From contig JALUTW010000155.1 of NCBI GenBank assembly GCA_027021685.1, positions 1 to 13,052 of the forward strand: 13,052 nt of DNA. Direction: 5' to 3'. A program made the translations under genes and the position numbers. The stretch is from Chromatiales bacterium (lineage in GTDB: Bacteria > Pseudomonadota > Gammaproteobacteria > CAMYNG01). Of the stretch, positions 1-5,972 are shown one piece after another. The notes under the pieces were generated by a model. It worked only from the letters and a program-made list of their open reading frames with translations. It was not told where the DNA came from and did not search any database. Position 1 is the stretch's first letter. Each line of letters opens with the position of its first letter.

Positions 1-417
1 GGCGGGTGCCGGCCGGACGATGGCGGCCAGGCTCTCCACCTCGATGCGGTGGGGGCCGGTCTTCAGCTCCAGTGCCTTGATGTAGGAGTCCCGCGCCAGC
101 TCCACGTTGACCGTGCGCAGGTTGCGGTACACCGCGGCATAGCTGGCATGGGTCTCCAGGGCCTGCTGCAGCAGCCTGCGCGCCTGCTCCAGCTCGCCGC
201 GGCGGGCATGGAGCACCGCCAGGTTGTTGTAGGGTTCGGGCAGGTCGGGGTGGGCGTCGATGAGACGGCGGTAGGCCGCCATGGCCGCCTCCACCTTGCC
301 CGCTGCCTCCAGCGACCGGGCCCGCTCGAACAACGCCTGCGCCGGCTCGGCCGCCTGCACCGCGGCGGCCAGCAACAGGAGCCCCGCCAGCACGACCCTG
401 GTTCCCAGCAGGTCCAT
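1..417 (-). CDS. Exported tetratricopeptide-repeat (TPR) protein, 3' end outside the window
   Basis: Seen: 139 codons are open from an ATG at 417 to the window edge, with no stop, so the C-terminus is missing. Residues 1-22 form a Sec signal peptide (hydrophobic core VVLAGLLLLAAAV, likely cut after VQA), so the protein is probably periplasmic. Residues about 25-92 hold two TPR-like helical pairs; the clearest begins PEPYNNLAVLHARRGELEQA at 60-79. A third, more divergent stretch contains ARDSYIKALEL at 108-118. A good ribosome site, GAGAGAGG at 423-430, lies 5 bases before the ATG and fixes the start. Family knowledge: TPRs are protein-binding scaffolds without catalysis. It follows the M14 hydrolase gene by 104 bases on the same strand and could share its transcript, although an AT-rich patch at 460-478 may hold its own control site. 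The partner and specific role cannot be told from this fragment. Confidence 0.85.
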   Translation of the reverse strand, partial: MDLLGTRVVLAGLLLLAAAVQAAEPAQALFERARSLEAAGKVEAAMAAYRRLIDAHPDLPEPYNNLAVLHARRGELEQARRLLQQALETHASYAAVYRNLRTVNVELARDSYIKALELKTGPHRIEVESLAAIVRPAPA

Positions 418-422
418 CACCA

Positions 423-430
423 CCTCTCTC
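423..430 (-). promoter_or_regulatory. Ribosome binding site of the TPR gene
   Basis: GAGAGAGG on the minus strand, 5 bases before the ATG at 417. It is one of the few clear Shine-Dalgarno sequences in the window and supports this start for the TPR protein. Confidence 0.6.
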
Positions 431-459
431 GTGTTCCTCTTCGCCCGCCGCGCCGGCGG

Positions 460-478
460 CAAAATCATTCGTATTTTC
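460..478 (-). promoter_or_regulatory. AT-rich imperfect palindrome upstream of the TPR gene
   Basis: In an otherwise very GC-rich region, AAAAT (461-465) and ATTTT (473-477) form a short inverted repeat around a 7-base centre. Read on the minus strand, the 19 bases match 12 of 19 positions of the classical Fur box (GATAATGATAATCATTATC) by my hand count. It lies about 43 bases before the TPR start, where an operator could sit. The match is modest and AT-rich sequence matches such a consensus easily, so Fur control is only a possibility. A generic promoter or chance is as likely. Confidence 0.25.
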
Positions 479-521
479 AGCGTGGTAAGTGTATGGGTTT
501 GCGCCCGCTCGTGCCAGCGGC

Positions 522-1535
522 TCAGGCCGCGACCGCGGTGGGCGGGAGGCGCTCCATGAAATAGCCCAGGCAGTCCTGGTGAATGATCTCCGGATCGCGG
601 GTGAACATGGACGGCGTCACCGGCCGGCGGGTGCGGATCTCGCCGCCGTCGAACTCCAGGTACCGGGCGGTCACGTCGCGGCCGTCCTCGTCCAGCACGC
701 ACAGGCCGGGCTCGCCGCCCGCAGTGGTGAAGCCCAGCAGGGTGCCCGGCGCCAGCTCGGTGAAGTTGAGCCTGTCCAGCTCGCCGACGAACCGCAGGTC
801 GCCGCCGTCGGGACCGAAACCGATGCGCACGTGCCGCGGCACCTTGATCACCGCCACGGTGTGAAAGAGATCGATGTCGTGCGCGGCCACCGGGTGCCGC
901 GGCAGCGCCGACAGGCGCAACGCCGCCTCCAGGCATTCCAGCGCATGGGCCACGCCGCGGGGTTCGCCGGGCCGGCCGCACTCGATGGTGATGGCCGGGC
1001 ACAGCCGGGCGAAGGCCAGCGACAGGACCGTGTCGGGCTGGCGGAAGTAGACCACGGTGCGCGAGAACAGGAGCGCCAGGTGCTCGAACGACGGTTCCAG
1101 CCGGTTGATGCAGGCGTAGTGGGGATTGCGGCCCGTGTTGTTGTGCACGTCGATGGCCGCGAACACGCGGCGCCGGCGCATCTCGTCCAGCACCTGCTCC
1201 ACCATGGCGTGCTCGGGCAGCCGGCCGCCGCCCTTCCAGATCCGGTTGTAGTCGGGCTGATCCGCCAGGTGGCGCTTGCGGTGGCGTGCCGCGGCCACGT
1301 TGCCGATGAACAGCGACAGCGCCCGCGGCAGCTCCTGCCCGGCAGGGGCCTGCAGCAGCCGGCGCGCCGCCTCCCAGCCCACGTCCTCGTTGCCGTGCAA
1401 CAGCACGGAGACGAACAGCGGCTCCGGGCGGCGACCCGGCAGGTGGATGAGGGTGGGGCCGGGCAGGACCTCGTGCAGCCGCGGCGCCGGGCGCTCCAGC
1501 AGGCCGGCGGGCACGTGGTCGAGTACGGTGAGCAT
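522..1535 (-). CDS. M14-family zinc hydrolase, succinylglutamate desuccinylase/aspartoacylase-like
   Basis: A 337-residue soluble protein with no signal peptide. Seen: LLHGNEDVG at 45-53 gives zinc ligands H47 and E50. IDVHNNTG at 128-135 gives the third ligand H131. TIECG at 183-187 supplies E185 as the likely general base. DYNRIW at 95-100 is also typical of the AstE/AspA branch. Family knowledge: these enzymes cleave an amide between an amino acid or amine and an acyl group, and need one zinc. Length fits the family. The substrate cannot be read from sequence. Its upstream neighbour on the same strand is a GCS2-type amide-forming ligase, so the two may make and break the same kind of small amide or peptide (inference). 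The ATG at 1535 has no Shine-Dalgarno but a TACAAT hexamer ends 6 bases before it, so the message may be leaderless. It is not expected to be true AstE, because no other arginine-succinyltransferase pathway gene is nearby. Confidence 0.85.
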   Translation of the reverse strand: MLTVLDHVPAGLLERPAPRLHEVLPGPTLIHLPGRRPEPLFVSVLLHGNEDVGWEAARRLLQAPAGQELPRALSLFIGNVAAARHRKRHLADQPDYNRIWKGGGRLPEHAMVEQVLDEMRRRRVFAAIDVHNNTGRNPHYACINRLEPSFEHLALLFSRTVVYFRQPDTVLSLAFARLCPAITIECGRPGEPRGVAHALECLEAALRLSALPRHPVAAHDIDLFHTVAVIKVPRHVRIGFGPDGGDLRFVGELDRLNFTELAPGTLLGFTTAGGEPGLCVLDEDGRDVTARYLEFDGGEIRTRRPVTPSMFTRDPEIIHQDCLGYFMERLPPTAVAA

Positions 1536-1541
1536 CGGGGG

Positions 1542-1547
1542 ATTGTA
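1542..1547 (-). promoter_or_regulatory. Possible -10 element for a leaderless M14 hydrolase transcript
   Basis: TACAAT on the minus strand (5 of 6 to TATAAT) with only 6 bases between it and the ATG at 1535. A transcript starting the usual 6-7 bases downstream would begin at or next to the ATG, which would explain the absent Shine-Dalgarno. No -35 hexamer is visible; the heptad array occupies that position. Confidence is limited because a single hexamer is weak evidence. Confidence 0.35.
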
Positions 1548-1553
1548 CTAGAA

Positions 1554-1630
1554 GGGTGCTGGGTGCTGGGTTCTAGGTGCTGGGTGCTGGGTGCTGGGTG
1601 CTGGGTACTGCGGGCTGGGGGCTGGGGGCT
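1554..1630 (+). repeat. Eleven-unit heptanucleotide tandem array (GGGTGCT type)
   Basis: Eleven consecutive 7-base units in exact register. In order: GGGTGCT, GGGTGCT, GGGTTCT, AGGTGCT, GGGTGCT, GGGTGCT, GGGTGCT, GGGTACT, GCGGGCT, GGGGGCT, GGGGGCT. Every unit ends in CT, and the last two form a second sub-type. The array ends 18 bases before the M14 hydrolase ATG, on the opposite strand. Runs of three or more G separated by four bases fit the G-quadruplex pattern on the plus strand, which is the template for this gene. Short tandem heptamers of this kind are known in other bacteria (for example the STRR repeats of cyanobacteria). The related array at 3126-3160 shows this is a repeat family here. 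Confidence 0.95.
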
Positions 1631-1672
1631 GGGGCAGAGGCGTACGGGGAAGCCTTCCAGCCGCCAGCCCCC
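1617..1672. repeat. Inverted repeat after the GCS2 ligase gene
   Basis: Arms at 1617-1632 and 1657-1672 are complementary at 15 of 16 positions (all but one), separated by 24 bases. The left arm is the last two units of the heptad array plus two bases. The right arm, CCAGCCGCCAGCCCCC, begins 11 bases beyond the ligase stop at 1683. Transcribed leftward from the ligase, it would fold into a strong GC hairpin. There is no U-run after it, so it is not a canonical intrinsic terminator, but it could pause RNA polymerase or protect the 3' end. Confidence 0.6.
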
Positions 1673-1682
1673 GGCAGCCCCT

Positions 1683-3116
1683 TTATACCGTCCACCGCGA
1701 CACCGGCTCGCCCGAGCGCTGGCGCTCCATGTAGGCGGCGGTGAGCGCGGCCATGTCGCGGCCGTGGCGGGCCACCCAGGCCCGCTGCCACACCGCGCCG
1801 TTGACGCCCGTCTCCAGCCGCTCGTGGACGATGTCCAGGTACTCGCGCGCATCGCTGGGGCTGACCCCCAGCCGGGCCAGCCCGTCGCGCGCCGCCGGCA
1901 ACAGGACCTCGCGCAGCAGCTCCCGGGCGCTGGGCCAGCGGCGGCCGGCCCAGGTCAGCGGTGCGCGCAGGCCGAGGCGGGCGCCCTGGTAGAAGTTGTC
2001 GCGTGCCGTCCCGAAGGGAATGGACTCGGTCAGCGGCGGGTCGGCGGCGGCCAGGCTGGCCAGGGCGCCGTAGAAGAAGGCGGCGTTGGCGATGGTGTCC
2101 GGCAACGAGGGGCCGGCCGGCACCACCCGGTGCTCCAGCCGCAGGTGCGGGGTGCCGTCGTCGTCGAACCCGATGAGCGGCCGGTTCCAGCGCCAGATGG
2201 TGCCGTTGTGCAGGCGCAGGTGGCGCAGGGCCCCGGGTGGCTCGTCGAAGCGCTCCGGCAGCATCACCGGGTAGTGTTCCAGGTTCTCGCGGAAACATTC
2301 CATGAGCGATTCGCGCACGTAGCCCGAGCCGAAGGTCACGCGGCGGATGGGACCGAAGGCCGCGCCCCGGAAGCCGCCGGTGGCCACCGCCTGTTCGAAC
2401 AGCGGGATGCGGGTCTCGTCCCACAGGTCGCGCCCGAACAGGAACGGCGAGTTGGCCGCGAGCGCCACCATGGGGCCCGACAGCACCATGGCGGTATTGA
2501 AGGCCGCCACCGCCGCGTCCGGGGCGAGCTGCAGGTGGATCTGGAACGAGGTGGCGGCGGACTCCAGCATCACGTCGCGGTGCACCACCCGCAGGTGCTC
2601 CACCCCGGCGATGTCGAACACCAGCGGCCGGCCCCGGCGCAGGTGGCGCACCTGGCGGTTGAGCGCCCGGTAGCGCGCCCGGTCCGACATGTTGGCCAGG
2701 GTGAGATCGTCGTCGGTCACCGTGGGCAGGATACCGATGGCGCACACGTCCGCCTCCAGCTCCGCCGCCGTGCGGCGGCAGTGCTCCCAGGTCTGCACCA
2801 GCTCCTGGTGGAGGGCGGACAGGGCGTGGTCCCGCAACGGCCGCGGCGTGCTGTTGAGTTCGATGTTGAAGCGCGCCAGCTCGGGGCTGGCCAGGGGACT
2901 GTCGAGGCGGGCGAGAAAGTCCTCGTTGACCGGCGCGGGCCGGTGCTCGCGATCCACCAGCCATGCCTCCAGTTCGAAGCCGGCCACCGGCGGCCCGTGG
3001 GCGAAGCGGCCCTCGCCGAACCAGCGCGCGAGCAGGGCCGTCTCCTCCCGCAGCCGCTCCCGGAAGCGGGCGAAATCGGCCTCGGTGTACGCGCTGTGCT
3101 CGATGTCTTCGCCCAC
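1683..3116 (-). CDS. Glutamate-cysteine ligase-like protein, GCS2 (YbdK-type) family
   Basis: A 477-residue cytosolic protein. Seen: GFELEAWLVD at 46-55 (acidic pair E48, E50), FNIELNSTP at 83-91, SFQIHLQ at 190-196 and ANSPFLFGR at 221-229 followed by WDETRI. These are the conserved blocks of the GCS2 carboxylate-amine ligase fold. Family knowledge: members join an amino group to the gamma-carboxyl of glutamate or a similar acid using ATP; some make gamma-glutamylcysteine, many have unknown substrates. It is distinct from the E. coli GshA family. The start is a GTG giving MGEDIEHSAYTEADF, which I judge typical for this subgroup, but no Shine-Dalgarno is present and a GGGTGCT heptad array ends 9 bases upstream. 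The next gene downstream encodes an M14 amide hydrolase. Calling it a glutathione enzyme would go beyond the evidence. Confidence 0.85.
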   Translation of the reverse strand: MGEDIEHSAYTEADFARFRERLREETALLARWFGEGRFAHGPPVAGFELEAWLVDREHRPAPVNEDFLARLDSPLASPELARFNIELNSTPRPLRDHALSALHQELVQTWEHCRRTAAELEADVCAIGILPTVTDDDLTLANMSDRARYRALNRQVRHLRRGRPLVFDIAGVEHLRVVHRDVMLESAATSFQIHLQLAPDAAVAAFNTAMVLSGPMVALAANSPFLFGRDLWDETRIPLFEQAVATGGFRGAAFGPIRRVTFGSGYVRESLMECFRENLEHYPVMLPERFDEPPGALRHLRLHNGTIWRWNRPLIGFDDDGTPHLRLEHRVVPAGPSLPDTIANAAFFYGALASLAAADPPLTESIPFGTARDNFYQGARLGLRAPLTWAGRRWPSARELLREVLLPAARDGLARLGVSPSDAREYLDIVHERLETGVNGAVWQRAWVARHGRDMAALTAAYMERQRSGEPVSRWTV

Positions 3117-3125
3117 GGGTTAGAC

Positions 3126-3160
3126 GGGTGCTGGGTGCTGGGTGCTGGGTTCTGGGGGTT
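3126..3160 (+). repeat. Five-unit heptanucleotide tandem array, same family as 1554-1630
   Basis: Units in register: GGGTGCT, GGGTGCT, GGGTGCT, GGGTTCT, GGGGGTT. The first four repeat the unit types and order found at the start of the larger array at 1554. The array ends 9 bases before the GTG start of the GCS2 ligase, on the opposite strand, so the coding strand reads C-rich AGCACCC units into the start codon. It carries five G-runs separated by four bases or fewer and so also fits a G-quadruplex pattern. Confidence 0.9.
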
Positions 3161-3165
3161 GGACA

Positions 3166-3461
3166 ACCGTTCCGAAATCCGAGTCACCCATCCCCTTGTT
3201 CGAGCCGTGGGGCCCGGCAAGGAAACGCAGAGCACGCCATGAATCGCCGGGGCCGCGGAGAACCATACAAGGGGTGCGATCCACCGTTTCCCCGCCTCCA
3301 GCCGGATCCCGTCCGCTCACCCGGATTCGGGCTCGTGACCTGTACTTTCGATGCCTCACCGATGACCCGTTTGCCTGCTCTGCGCCCTCTGCGTCCCGGC
3401 GTCTCTGCGTTGAGTTCGTGGTGGTGAAATCAAACCACGGTAGCCAGTATTTCGGAACAGT
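3166..3461. mobile_element. Possible MITE-like inverted-repeat element, 296 bp
   Basis: Terminal arms ACCGTTCCGAAATCC (3166-3180) and the complement of 3447-3461 (ACTGTTCCGAAATAC) match at 13 of 15 positions. Inside them lie inverted AACGCAGAG units, 58 bases from the left end and 50 bases from the right end, so the symmetry extends inward. No transposase is present and I see no clean target-site duplication. The right end overlaps the murU stop codon. It could equally be two copies of a dispersed repeat inserted head to head. Confidence 0.35.
3378..3411 (-). repeat. ACGCAGAG-type dispersed repeat cluster
   Basis: Read on the minus strand, AACGCAGAG, ACGCAGAG and GCGCAGAG follow one another at 8-11 base spacing. 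The same unit occurs singly on the plus strand at 3224-3232 and as a cluster at 11268-11295. Repeats of this flavour (CGCAGAGACGCAGAG) occur between genes in many unrelated bacterial genomes; their function is not known to me. Confidence 0.7.
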
Positions 3462-4156
3462 CATTGGGGTGGCAGGGTCCGGGGACCGGGATCCCGGGCC
3501 CGCAGCCACTGGTCGAGTTCGGCCAGGCGCCCGGGCGTGCCCACGTCCCACCAGTGGCCGCGGTGGTGCTCGCCGCTCACCGCGCCCTTGTCCGCCGCCG
3601 CCCGCAGCAGCGGGGCGAGCGGAAAGGCGCCGGGCTCGCACCCGGCGAACAGCGCCGGGTCCAGCACCGCCACCCCGCCGTAGGTGAGCCGCGGCCCGCC
3701 GGCGTTGTACACCCGCCCCCGCCGCAGCACGAAGTCGCCCTGCGGATGATGGGGCGGGTTGTCCACCAGCACCAGATGGGCCAGCCCCAGCGGGGCCTCG
3801 GGCAGGCGCACCAGGGGATAGTCGCACCACACGTCGCCGTTGACCACGACGAAGGGGGCATCGCCCAGGAGCGGCAGGGCGTGGAAAATGCCACCGCCGG
3901 TCTCCAGCGCCTGCCCGCCCTCGTCGGAAAAGATCACGTCCATGCCCGGAGGCGTGCAGGCCGCGACCCCTTCGCGCAGCTTCGCCCCCAGCCAGGCACA
4001 GTTGACCACCACGTCGGTGATGCCGGCGTCCGCCAGCGCCTGGAGCTGCCACGCGATGAGTGGCCGCCCGCCCGCCTCCAGCAGCGGCTTGGGCGTGTGA
4101 TCGGTGAGCGGGCGCATGCGTTCGCCACGCCCGGCGGCCAGGATCATGGCCTTCAC
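3461..4156 (-). CDS. murU: N-acetylmuramate-1-phosphate uridylyltransferase
   Basis: A 231-residue nucleotidyltransferase. It joins MurNAc-1-phosphate and UTP to give UDP-MurNAc, the last step of the cell-wall recycling shortcut that bypasses de novo synthesis and so escapes fosfomycin. Seen: MKAMILAAGRGERMRPLTDH at 1-20 is the glycine-rich nucleotide-binding signature, with PKPLLEAGG following. NGDV at 106-109 supplies the metal-binding D108, and GHWWDVGTPGRL at 200-211 is the usual C-terminal block. The start chosen is a GTG at 4156, whose bases overlap the amgK stop (GTGA), so translation is coupled. The frame is also open further upstream, but that part lies inside amgK and has no family features. 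Partner: the kinase AmgK. A generic sugar-nucleotidyltransferase is the alternative, made unlikely by the pairing. Confidence 0.92.
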   Translation of the reverse strand: MKAMILAAGRGERMRPLTDHTPKPLLEAGGRPLIAWQLQALADAGITDVVVNCAWLGAKLREGVAACTPPGMDVIFSDEGGQALETGGGIFHALPLLGDAPFVVVNGDVWCDYPLVRLPEAPLGLAHLVLVDNPPHHPQGDFVLRRGRVYNAGGPRLTYGGVAVLDPALFAGCEPGAFPLAPLLRAAADKGAVSGEHHRGHWWDVGTPGRLAELDQWLRARDPGPRTLPPQ

Positions 4157-5169
4157 GCCGGGCGCTCCCGGGGAACGGGCACCGTCTCCAGCGCCGGCAG
4201 CACGGTCTCCTCCACGAAGCGGCCGAGCCCGCGCAGGACCTCGTGCTCCCGCGCCGCCTCCACCACGTAGCCCAGGGTACGCGGCACGTCGGGCAGGTAG
4301 CCCGGCTTGCCGTCGCGGTGCCACAGGCGGGCGAAGATGCCGGCGGCCTTGAGATGGCGCTGCACGCCCATGAGATCGAACCAGCGGCGGAAGGTGTCCG
4401 TGCCCGCCGTGGTGAGGCCGGCCTCGCGCGCACGGCGGTGGTAGTCGTCGCGCCAGGCCGCCACCCGCTCCGCCGGCCAGCGGATGTAGCAGTCGCGCAG
4501 CAGCGAGACCAGGTCATAGGTCAGCGGCCCGCACACCGCATCCTGGAAATCGAGAATGCCGGGATTGGGCGCCGAGACCATGAGGTTGCGCGAGTGGTAG
4601 TCGCGGTGCACCGCCACCTGCGGCTGGTCCAGGGCGTTGGCCACCAGCGCGTCGAAGGCGGCCTCCATCGTCCTGCGCACCGGCGCCGGCAGCTCCAGGC
4701 CCAGGTGCCGGGCGAGCAGCCAGCGGGTGAACAGGTCCAGCTCCTCGCGCAGCAGGTCTTCGTCGTAGGGCGGCAGCCGGCCGCCGGGGTCGGGGAAGTC
4801 GCGCTGCAGCACCAGCAGGGCGTCCAGGGCATCGCCATAGAGAGCATCGGCGCTGTCTCCGTCCAGCGCCTCCAGGTAGGTGCGCGTGCCCAGGTCGCTG
4901 AGCAGCACGAAGCCCCGCGCCTCGTCGGCGGCCAGCACCTGCGGCACGTGCAGGCCCAGCCCGCCCAGCCAGCCGGCGATGCGGATGAACGGCCGGCAGT
5001 CCTCCTGCGGCGGCGGCGCATCCATGACGATGCGGGTGGTGCCGTCGGCCAGGCGCAGGCGGAAGTAGCGGCGGAAGCTGGCGTCGGCCGAGGCGGGGGC
5101 GATGTCTGCCACCGGCAGGTCCAGGGTCCCGGCGACCCACTGGCGCAGCAGCGCGAGGCGTTGATCCAA
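4153..5169 (-). CDS. amgK: N-acetylmuramate/N-acetylglucosamine anomeric kinase
   Basis: A 338-residue cytosolic kinase of the aminoglycoside phosphotransferase fold. It phosphorylates MurNAc (and GlcNAc) at C1, feeding MurU. Seen: SADASFRRYFRL at 27-38 is typical of the AmgK N-lobe. HRDYHSRNL at 188-196 is the catalytic loop with D190. ILDFQDAVCGPLTYDL at 205-220 is the magnesium-binding segment with D207. The start is a TTG: AGGGAGA lies 7 bases upstream and a perfect TATAAT stands 24 bases upstream, and no ATG is available nearby in frame. It overlaps murU by 4 bases. In Pseudomonas the same amgK-murU pair also diverges from lptD-surA-pdxA-ksgA, which strengthens the assignment. The upstream phosphatase of the pathway (MupP) is not in the window. 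Confidence 0.93.
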   Translation of the reverse strand: MDQRLALLRQWVAGTLDLPVADIAPASADASFRRYFRLRLADGTTRIVMDAPPPQEDCRPFIRIAGWLGGLGLHVPQVLAADEARGFVLLSDLGTRTYLEALDGDSADALYGDALDALLVLQRDFPDPGGRLPPYDEDLLREELDLFTRWLLARHLGLELPAPVRRTMEAAFDALVANALDQPQVAVHRDYHSRNLMVSAPNPGILDFQDAVCGPLTYDLVSLLRDCYIRWPAERVAAWRDDYHRRAREAGLTTAGTDTFRRWFDLMGVQRHLKAAGIFARLWHRDGKPGYLPDVPRTLGYVVEAAREHEVLRGLGRFVEETVLPALETVPVPRERPA

Positions 5170-5176
5170 GGCAGAT

Positions 5177-5183
5177 TCTCCCT
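5177..5183 (-). promoter_or_regulatory. Ribosome binding site deciding the TTG start of amgK
   Basis: AGGGAGA on the minus strand, 7 bases before the TTG at 5169. Spacing and sequence are good, and no better start codon lies nearby, so the rare TTG start is supported. Confidence 0.65.
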
Positions 5184-5188
5184 GACGC

Positions 5189-5198
5189 TGGTATTATA
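5189..5198. promoter_or_regulatory. Overlapping divergent -10 elements between amgK and the DUF1624-lptD run
   Basis: The near-palindrome GTATTATAC gives TATAAT (6 of 6) on the minus strand at 5193-5198 and TATTAT (5 of 6) on the plus strand at 5192-5197. On the plus strand TGG stands directly before it (5189-5191), making an extended -10, TGnTATTAT. Neither side shows a good -35 hexamer. Minus-strand transcripts would start near 5186, about 17 bases before the amgK TTG; plus-strand transcripts near 5204, about 34 bases before the DUF1624 ATG. The two promoters occupy the same bases, so they should compete. Confidence 0.55.
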
Positions 5199-5237
5199 CA
5201 TGCCCGGCCCCACCCGGGACGCCCGTTCCAGCACGCC

Positions 5238-5972
5238 ATGACCACCCCCCAGCGCCTGCCCATCATCGATCTCCTCCGCGGCAGCGCCATCGCCATGATG
5301 TTCGTCTATCACTTTTCGTTCGATCTGGACCACTACGGGCTGGCGCGCTTCGACTTCTACCACGACCCCTTCTGGCTCAACTTCCGCACCCTCATCGTGA
5401 GCCTGTTCCTGGGCCTGGTGGGCGTGAGCCTGCACCTGGCCACGCGCAACGGGATCCGGTGGCCGCGCTTCTTCCGCCGCCTCGGCCTCATCACGGCCTA
5501 CGCCGCCCTGGTCACCCTGGCCTCGTGGTGGATGTACCCGAAATCGTTCATCTTCTTCGGCATCCTGCACTTCATCGCCGCGGCCAGCGTGCTGGGACTG
5601 GCCTTCCTGCGTTTCCATCACCTCAACCTGGTGCTCGGCATTGCACTCGTCGCCGTCGGCACCACCGTCAGTCACCCGTTCTTCGATCAACCGGCCCTGC
5701 AGTGGTTCGGGCTCATGACCCACAAGCCGGTGACCCAGGACTACGTGCCCCTGCTGCCCTGGTTCGGCGTGGTGCTGGTGGGCCTGTGGCTGGGCCGGAC
5801 CCTGCTGGGCGACCGTCCCTGGCCGCCGCTGCTGAAGGTGCGTGCCCGCGGCCCGGCGGCGCGCCTGCTGGCCTGGGGCGGACGCCACAGCCTGCACATC
5901 TACATCCTCCACCAGCCGGTGTTCTTCGCCCTGCTGGGGGCCTGGGTGTGGCTGTTTCCGCCGGCGTCATGA
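5238..5972 (+). CDS. DUF1624 / HGSNAT-like integral membrane protein, possible sugar acetyltransferase
   Basis: A 244-residue membrane protein with about seven hydrophobic helices (roughly 9-28, 50-70, 78-96, 98-118, 122-138, 165-182, 222-240). Seen: PIIDLLRGSAIAMMFVYHF at 8-26 is the hallmark N-terminus of the DUF1624 / heparan-alpha-glucosaminide N-acetyltransferase catalytic family, with H25 following the first helix core. FFGILHFIA and a C-terminal YILHQPVFF are further family features. Family knowledge: the human homologue moves acetyl groups across a membrane to terminal glucosamine; bacterial members are mostly uncharacterised. The gene shares ATGA with lptD (4-base overlap), so it is translated with the LPS exporter, and it diverges from an amino-sugar kinase. 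Acetylation of an envelope amino sugar is a reasonable inference, not shown. No clear Shine-Dalgarno precedes the ATG. Confidence 0.83.
   Translation: MTTPQRLPIIDLLRGSAIAMMFVYHFSFDLDHYGLARFDFYHDPFWLNFRTLIVSLFLGLVGVSLHLATRNGIRWPRFFRRLGLITAYAALVTLASWWMYPKSFIFFGILHFIAAASVLGLAFLRFHHLNLVLGIALVAVGTTVSHPFFDQPALQWFGLMTHKPVTQDYVPLLPWFGVVLVGLWLGRTLLGDRPWPPLLKVRARGPAARLLAWGGRHSLHIYILHQPVFFALLGAWVWLFPPAS

Larger units (their letters stand above)
3117..3460. other. Repeat-rich intergenic region between murU and the GCS2 ligase
   Basis: No convincing gene is seen in these 344 bases; open frames here lack family features and show repeat-encoded sequence. From left to right it holds the five-unit heptad array (3126-3160), one arm of an inverted repeat (3166-3180), a single AACGCAGAG unit (3224-3232), about 130 bases of unassigned sequence, a cluster of CTCTGCG-type units in the opposite direction (3378-3411) and the second inverted-repeat arm reaching the murU stop codon. 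No clear promoter for the ligase gene was found. Confidence 0.7.

Noticed and set aside
1554..1630. Heptad array as a CRISPR array or phage attachment site
   Set aside because: Units are 7 bases with no spacers, and no cas or integrase gene is present.
489..3242. A 917-codon open frame on the plus strand
   Set aside because: It runs antisense to the M14 hydrolase and GCS2 ligase genes, reads low-complexity Gly/Ala/Arg/Gln-rich sequence and passes through the heptad array. It is an artefact of high GC content.
3120..3460. A C-terminal extension of MurU or a small protein in the murU-GCS2 gap
   Set aside because: MurU has its own stop at 3461 and normal length. Frames in the gap encode repeat-derived peptides without a start, ribosome site or homology that I recognise.
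4521..5912. A 463-codon minus-strand frame spanning the amgK start and DUF1624
   Set aside because: It overlaps two motif-supported genes in other frames and crosses the divergent promoter; the translation is rich in Glu/Gln/Arg without domain features.
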